NCBI RefSeq assembly: GCF_020037025.1 | Contig: NZ_JAIQLH010000002.1 | Coordinates: 50,736 to 114,735 of the forward strand | Reading direction: 5' to 3' | Origin: Streptomyces huiliensis | GTDB lineage: Bacteria > Actinomycetota > Actinomycetes > Streptomycetales > Streptomycetaceae | DNA length: 64,000 nucleotides | Part shown: piece after piece, positions 59,861-64,000 of the stretch | Layout: each line of letters begins with the position of its first letter | How positions within the stretch are numbered: position 1 is the first letter of the stretch | Made by a program: the position numbers and the translations under genes | The notes under the pieces: model-generated | Told to the model about the DNA's origin: nothing | What the model saw: the letters and a program-made list of their open reading frames with translations, nothing else | The model's database searches: none

Positions 59861-62800
59861 ATGAGACAGAGACTCAGACGTCGCCGACGGGCGCTCGCCC
59901 GTCCCGCGGCCCTCCTCGTGGCCGCCATACTGGTGACGGCCCCTCAGATCGCCCCGTCCGGCGCCGTCGCGGCGCCCGCCGGGAGGGCCGCGGCTCCCGC
60001 GGCCGACGACACCGTCGGGGAAAGCTTCGCGTCCTCCTTCGAACCGGGCGACCCCCGCCCCGACTGGCGCAACACGGCCGACACCGGCCCGGACGGCCGG
60101 GCCAGGTCGTCGGGGGTCGACGGCGGCGACGGCCAGGGCATCCCCGGCAACGCCACCGACAAGGTGACCGCCGTCCGGGCCAGCGGCGAGAACGCCGAGG
60201 GCGGCGAGATCAAGGAGAACCTGGTCGACGGCGAGCCGACCAGCAAGTGGCTGGTCCGGCAGCGGACCGCCTGGCTGGAGTTCGACCTCTCCGAGCCGGT
60301 CGCCCTCGCCCGCTACGCCCTCACCTCCGCCAACGACGCCCCCGGCCGCGACCCGCGGGACTGGACCCTGCGCGGCTCGGCGGACGGCAAGAGCTGGACT
60401 ACCCTCGACAGCCGCCGGGGCGAGGACTTCGAAAAGCGGCTCCAGACACGGCAGTTCACCGTCACCACCGGAACCGCCTACCGCCACTTCCGGCTGGAGG
60501 TCACGGGCAACGCCGGGGACGAGCTCACCCAGCTCGCCGAGGTGCAGTTCGCCACGGCGGACCCCGGCACTCCGCCGCCACCGGCCATGCGCACGTACGC
60601 CGACACCGGCCCGGCCGGCTCCCCGACGGCCAAGCCCCGCGCCGGCTTCACCGGGAAGCACGCCCTGCGCTACGGCGGCACCCACCGCGCCAAGGGCCGC
60701 GCCTACGCGTACAACAAGGTGTTCGCCGTGAACGTGCGCGTCACCGCGCGCACCCGGCTGGCGTACAAGATCTTCCCGGCCCTGGCCGAGCGCGACCCCC
60801 GCTACCCCGCCACCCACGTCTCCCTCGACCTCGCCTTCACCGACGGCACCTACCTCAGCCAACTGGACGCCCGGGACCAGCACGGCGCGCCGCTGACGCC
60901 GCGCGGCCAGGCGGACTCCAAGACGCTCTACGTCAACCAGTGGAACAACAAGGAGGCGGCGATCGGCCGCGTCGCCGCCGGCAAGACCGTGGCGCGCGTC
61001 CTGGTCGCCTACGACGCCCCGGCCGGCCCCGCGCCCTTCCGGGGCTGGATCGACGACGTCTCCCTCGCGCCCGCGCCCGAGGAGAAGACCCCTGCCCACC
61101 CCGCGGACCGCGCCCTCACCACCCGCGGCACCCTCTCCAGCTCCTCCTTCTCCCGCGGCAACACCTTCCCCGCCACCGCCGTCCCGCACGGCTTCACCTT
61201 CTGGACGCCCGTCACCGACGCGGGCTCCACCAGCTGGCTCTACCGGTACGCGGCGGCCAACAACGCCGACAACCTGCCCACCCTCCAGGCGTTCTCGGCG
61301 AGCCACGAACCCAGCCCCTGGATGGGCGACCGGCAGACCTTCCAGGTGATGCCCTCGGTCGCGGCCGGCACCCCCGACGCCTCGCGCACCGCCCGCGCCC
61401 TCCCCTTCCACCACGCGCGCGAGACCGCCACGCCGCACCACTACGGCGTCACGTTCGACAACGGGCTGCGGGCCGACATCGTGCCCACGGACCACGCCGC
61501 GATGATGAGATTCACCTTTCCGAGTGGATCGGCCGACAAGGCCAACGTCATCCTTGACAACGTCACCAACGCCGGCGGACTGACGCTGGACACCACGCAC
61601 GGGACGTTCACCGGCTGGTCGGACGTCAGGAGCGGGCTGTCGACGGGGGCCGGACGCCTCTACGTGTACGGCGTCTTCGACGCCCCGGTGACCGGCGGCG
61701 GGAAGCTCGCGCGCGGCGGCGCGGGAGACGGCAGCGACGTCACCGGCTACCTGCGGTTCCGGCCGGGCGCCGACCGCACGGTCACCCTGCGGATCGCGAC
61801 CTCGCTCATCGGCACCGACCAGGCGAAGGCCAACCTGGAGCAGGAGATCCCGGCCGGGACGCCGTACGCCCGCGTCCACGACCGGGCCCGGGACGCCTGG
61901 GACGCCCTGCTGGGCCGGGTGGAGGTGGAGGGCGCGACCGCCGACCAGCTCACCACGCTCTACTCGGGCCTCTACCGCCTCTTCCTGTACCCCAACTCCG
62001 GCTTCGAGAACACCGGTTCCGCCGCCCGCCCCAAGCACCGCTACGCCAGCCCGTTCTCCCCGTCCACCGGCGCGTCCACCCCGACCCGTACCGGCGCCCG
62101 GATCGTCGACGGCGAGGTCTACGTCAACAACGGCTTCTGGGACACCTACCGCACCACCTGGCCCGCGTACTCCCTGCTGTCCCCCGGGCAGGCCGGGCGG
62201 ATGGTGGACGGCTTCGTGCAGCAGTTCAAGGACGGCGGCTGGGTCTCGCGCTGGTCCTCCCCCGGCTACGCCGACCTGATGACGGGCACCAGCTCGGACA
62301 TCGCCTTCGCCGACGCCCACGCGAAGGGCGTCCGCTTCGACGCCGAGGCCGCGTACGAGGCGGCGCTGAAGAACGCGACGGTGGCGCCGACCGACCCCGG
62401 CACCGGCCGCAAGGGCATGGACACGTCCATCTTCCTCGGCTGGACGAGCACGAAGACGCGCGAGGGCATGTCGTGGGCCCTGGACGGCTACCTCAACGAC
62501 TTCGGGCTGGCCAGGATGGGCCAGGCGCTCTACGCGAAGACGCACAAGGAGCGCTACCGCGAGGAGTCGGAGTACTTCCTCAACCGCGCGCGCAACTACG
62601 TCAAGCTCTTCGACCGGCGCGTCGGCTTCTTCCAGGGCCGGGGCGAGGACGGTTCCTGGCGGCTGTCGCCCGAGGCGTACGACCCGCGGGTCTGGGGCCA
62701 CGACTACACCGAGACCAACGGGTGGAACTTCGCCTTCACCGCCCCCCAGGACACCCGCGGCCTCGCCGCGCTGTACGGCGGCCGGTCCGGGCTGGCGAAG

Positions 62801-63763
62801 AAGCTCGACGCCTACTTCGCCACCCCGGAGACGGGCGCGCCGGAGTTCGCCGGCTCGTACGGCGGGGTCATCCACGAGATGACCGAGGCCCGGGACGTCC
62901 GCATGGGCATGTACGGGCACAGCAACCAGCCCTCCCACCACATCGCCTACCTCTACGACGCGGCCGGGCAGCCGTGGAAGACGCAGGCGAAGGTGCGCGA
63001 GGTGCTCTCCCGCCTCTACCTGGGCAGCGAGATCGGGCAGGGCTACCCGGGGGACGAGGACAACGGCGAGATGTCCGCCTGGTACGTCTTCAGCGCGCTC
63101 GGCTTCTACCCGCTGGTGATGGGGCAGGGCGAGTACGCGATCGGGTCGCCGCTGTTCACCAAGGCGACCGTGCACCTGGAGAACGGCCGCGACCTGGTGG
63201 TCAAGGCCCCGCGCAACAGCGCGCGGAACGTCTACGTGCAGGGGCTGACCGTCGACGGCAAGCCCTGGAACTCGACGGCCCTGCCGCACTCGGTGGTGGC
63301 CGGGGGCGCCACGCTGGAGTTCGCCATGGGCCCGCAGCCGTCGTCCTGGGCCTCCGGCGAGGGCGCCGGGCCCACCTCGATCAGCAAGGACGACGAGGTC
63401 CCCGCCCCGCTGTCCGACGTCTCGGTTCCGGACGGCTCGGCTCTCACGGACAACACCTCCCGCACCGCCACCACGGTCACCACCGTCCCGGTGGAGGTGG
63501 CCGCCGGCTCCCGCGTCACGTCGTACACCCTCACCTCCGCCGACCGCTCCCGGGCGCCGAGGAGTTGGGTACTCGAAGGTTCCGACAACGGACGGGACTG
63601 GAGTGGAACCGATCGACGCGAGGGAGAGTCCTTCACATGGGACCGGCAAACACGCGTGTTCTCTCTGCACGCTCCGGTCACCTACCGTCACTACCGGCTG
63701 AAAGTCGTGGGTGGCGAGGCAACCTTGGCGGAAATGGAGCTGTTGGGGTCACCCCAGCGGTAG
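59861..63763 (+). CDS. Secreted GH92 alpha-1,2-mannosidase with two F5/8-type C domains
   Basis: A 1300-residue exoenzyme. A signal peptide (ARPAALLVAAILVTAP) is followed by a discoidin-like carbohydrate-binding domain at about residues 105-235 (NLVDGEPTSKWLV, YRHFRLEVTGN). The GH92 catalytic part (about 420-1150) includes FWDTYRTTWPAYSLLSPGQA, EVYVNNGFWDTYRTTW, GYADLMTGTSSDIAFADA, YTETNGWNFAFTAPQD, HSNQPSHHIAYLYD and GYPGDEDNGEMSAWYVFSALG, with the Glu/Asp catalytic and calcium-binding region. A second F5/8 C-like domain closes the protein (about 1195-1300). The family removes mannose from N-glycan or yeast mannan ends with inversion and needs calcium. It is divergent from ngcE, and both serve chitin or glycan scavenging. 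Confidence 0.94.
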   Translation: MRQRLRRRRRALARPAALLVAAILVTAPQIAPSGAVAAPAGRAAAPAADDTVGESFASSFEPGDPRPDWRNTADTGPDGRARSSGVDGGDGQGIPGNATDKVTAVRASGENAEGGEIKENLVDGEPTSKWLVRQRTAWLEFDLSEPVALARYALTSANDAPGRDPRDWTLRGSADGKSWTTLDSRRGEDFEKRLQTRQFTVTTGTAYRHFRLEVTGNAGDELTQLAEVQFATADPGTPPPPAMRTYADTGPAGSPTAKPRAGFTGKHALRYGGTHRAKGRAYAYNKVFAVNVRVTARTRLAYKIFPALAERDPRYPATHVSLDLAFTDGTYLSQLDARDQHGAPLTPRGQADSKTLYVNQWNNKEAAIGRVAAGKTVARVLVAYDAPAGPAPFRGWIDDVSLAPAPEEKTPAHPADRALTTRGTLSSSSFSRGNTFPATAVPHGFTFWTPVTDAGSTSWLYRYAAANNADNLPTLQAFSASHEPSPWMGDRQTFQVMPSVAAGTPDASRTARALPFHHARETATPHHYGVTFDNGLRADIVPTDHAAMMRFTFPSGSADKANVILDNVTNAGGLTLDTTHGTFTGWSDVRSGLSTGAGRLYVYGVFDAPVTGGGKLARGGAGDGSDVTGYLRFRPGADRTVTLRIATSLIGTDQAKANLEQEIPAGTPYARVHDRARDAWDALLGRVEVEGATADQLTTLYSGLYRLFLYPNSGFENTGSAARPKHRYASPFSPSTGASTPTRTGARIVDGEVYVNNGFWDTYRTTWPAYSLLSPGQAGRMVDGFVQQFKDGGWVSRWSSPGYADLMTGTSSDIAFADAHAKGVRFDAEAAYEAALKNATVAPTDPGTGRKGMDTSIFLGWTSTKTREGMSWALDGYLNDFGLARMGQALYAKTHKERYREESEYFLNRARNYVKLFDRRVGFFQGRGEDGSWRLSPEAYDPRVWGHDYTETNGWNFAFTAPQDTRGLAALYGGRSGLAKKLDAYFATPETGAPEFAGSYGGVIHEMTEARDVRMGMYGHSNQPSHHIAYLYDAAGQPWKTQAKVREVLSRLYLGSEIGQGYPGDEDNGEMSAWYVFSALGFYPLVMGQGEYAIGSPLFTKATVHLENGRDLVVKAPRNSARNVYVQGLTVDGKPWNSTALPHSVVAGGATLEFAMGPQPSSWASGEGAGPTSISKDDEVPAPLSDVSVPDGSALTDNTSRTATTVTTVPVEVAAGSRVTSYTLTSADRSRAPRSWVLEGSDNGRDWSGTDRREGESFTWDRQTRVFSLHAPVTYRHYRLKVVGGEATLAEMELLGSPQR

Positions 63764-63800
63764 TTGAGGCCGGGAAGCCTGTGTATGGTTTGTGAAGATC

Positions 63801-63846
63801 CAGTGCTGCTCTCCGTGCACGGAGGGTGGCACTGCGCACCTTTTTT
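63801..63846 (+). terminator. Intrinsic terminator or leader attenuator
   Basis: AGTGC (63801-63805) pairs with GCACT (63828-63832), enclosing CTCCG-TGCA-CGGAG (63810-63823), and is followed by seven T residues (63840-63846). Such a U-run terminator is rare in this GC-rich genome. It lies 38 bases behind the GH92 stop and 22 bases before the next start codon. Confidence 0.75.
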
Positions 63847-63867
63847 CATGGATGGGGGGAACTTTCC

Positions 63868-64000
63868 ATGACTTCTGTTTCACGTGTTTCTCGACGTGGC
63901 CTCTCGCGCCTCGTCACCGCCGGCATCGCCGTGGCGCTGGTCGGGGGGACGGCCGGCGTGGCCGCCGCGCAGACCTCCGGGGCGCAGGCCGCCGCGGCGA
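63868..64000 (+). CDS. Secreted protein, N-terminal part (runs off right edge)
   Basis: Only 44 residues are present. They form a signal peptide: basic SRVSRRGLSRL, a hydrophobic core VTAGIAVALVGGTAGV and an AAAQ-type cleavage region. GGGGGGA precedes the ATG. The mature protein is not visible, so no function is assigned. Confidence 0.7.
   Translation, partial: MTSVSRVSRRGLSRLVTAGIAVALVGGTAGVAAAQTSGAQAAAA

Noticed and set aside
59807..63691. 1294-residue leftward frame opposite the GH92 gene
   Set aside because: It is the mirror of a high-GC coding region; the plus-strand frame has signal peptide, GH92 motifs and discoidin domains.

Overview
The window is high-GC actinobacterial chromosome, almost certainly Streptomyces. 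The evidence is very high third-position GC, rare TTA codons confined to a few genes, and a conserved block holding whiI with a sigma-WhiG-type promoter, a Rok7B7-like regulator with a xylFGH-type transporter, and an ngcEFG-like transporter. No rRNA, tRNA, CRISPR array or intact insertion sequence was seen.

Region 1 (1 to about 19.8 kb) is an apparently undescribed biosynthetic gene cluster whose left end lies outside the window. It holds: (a) a griI/griH-type pair that makes 3-amino-4-hydroxybenzoate (3,4-AHBA) from aspartate semialdehyde and dihydroxyacetone phosphate, with a dedicated aspartokinase; (b) the N-terminal part of a PhzE-like 2-amino-2-deoxyisochorismate/anthranilate synthase running off the left edge, absent from simple ORF lists because it has no stop in the window; (c) a pseudouridine-5'-phosphate glycosidase-like C-ribosylase directly followed by a HAD phosphatase and preceded by an aldo/keto reductase, the logic of the alnumycin alnA/alnB cassette; (d) an FAD monooxygenase, an O-methyltransferase and an NmrA-type reductase; (e) an amidohydrolase-fold protein lacking the metal-binding HxH motif, overlapping a PaaK-type AMP ligase; (f) a LAL/LuxR activator with three TTA codons, a MarR regulator, and a DHA2 exporter with one TTA codon. 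I infer a C-ribosylated aminohydroxybenzoate-derived product, possibly joined to a second aminobenzoate as an amide, benzoxazole or phenoxazinone.

Region 2 (20 to 26 kb) holds small accessory genes: darcynin/LysR, a minimal BlaI-type regulator, a NERD protein, a TIGR04222-type membrane protein and a secreted S33 peptidase. Region 3 (26 to 33.4 kb) holds haem genes (hemQ, hemY, hemE) interrupted by a compact protocatechuate set (pcaF-like thiolase, pobA-like hydroxylase, pcaH, pcaG). Region 4 (33.5 to 44.7 kb) holds a DUF3000 protein, whiI, RNase D, the fadA-fadB beta-oxidation pair, a RING-finger/TerD-like protein, a propeller-like protein and a NYN-domain protein. Region 5 (44.7 to 64 kb) holds a membrane glycosyltransferase, an amino-acid permease, dxs, the xylose-type ABC transporter with its ROK regulator, a DUF1707 protein, the GlcNAc/chitobiose-type transporter ngcEFG with a DasR-like site, a GH92 mannosidase with a LacI-type operator, and the start of a secreted protein.

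A large, roughly palindromic intergenic repeat occurs downstream of several genes (about 36.4, 43.05 and 50.3 kb), and an 18-bp tandem repeat array lies upstream of ngcE.
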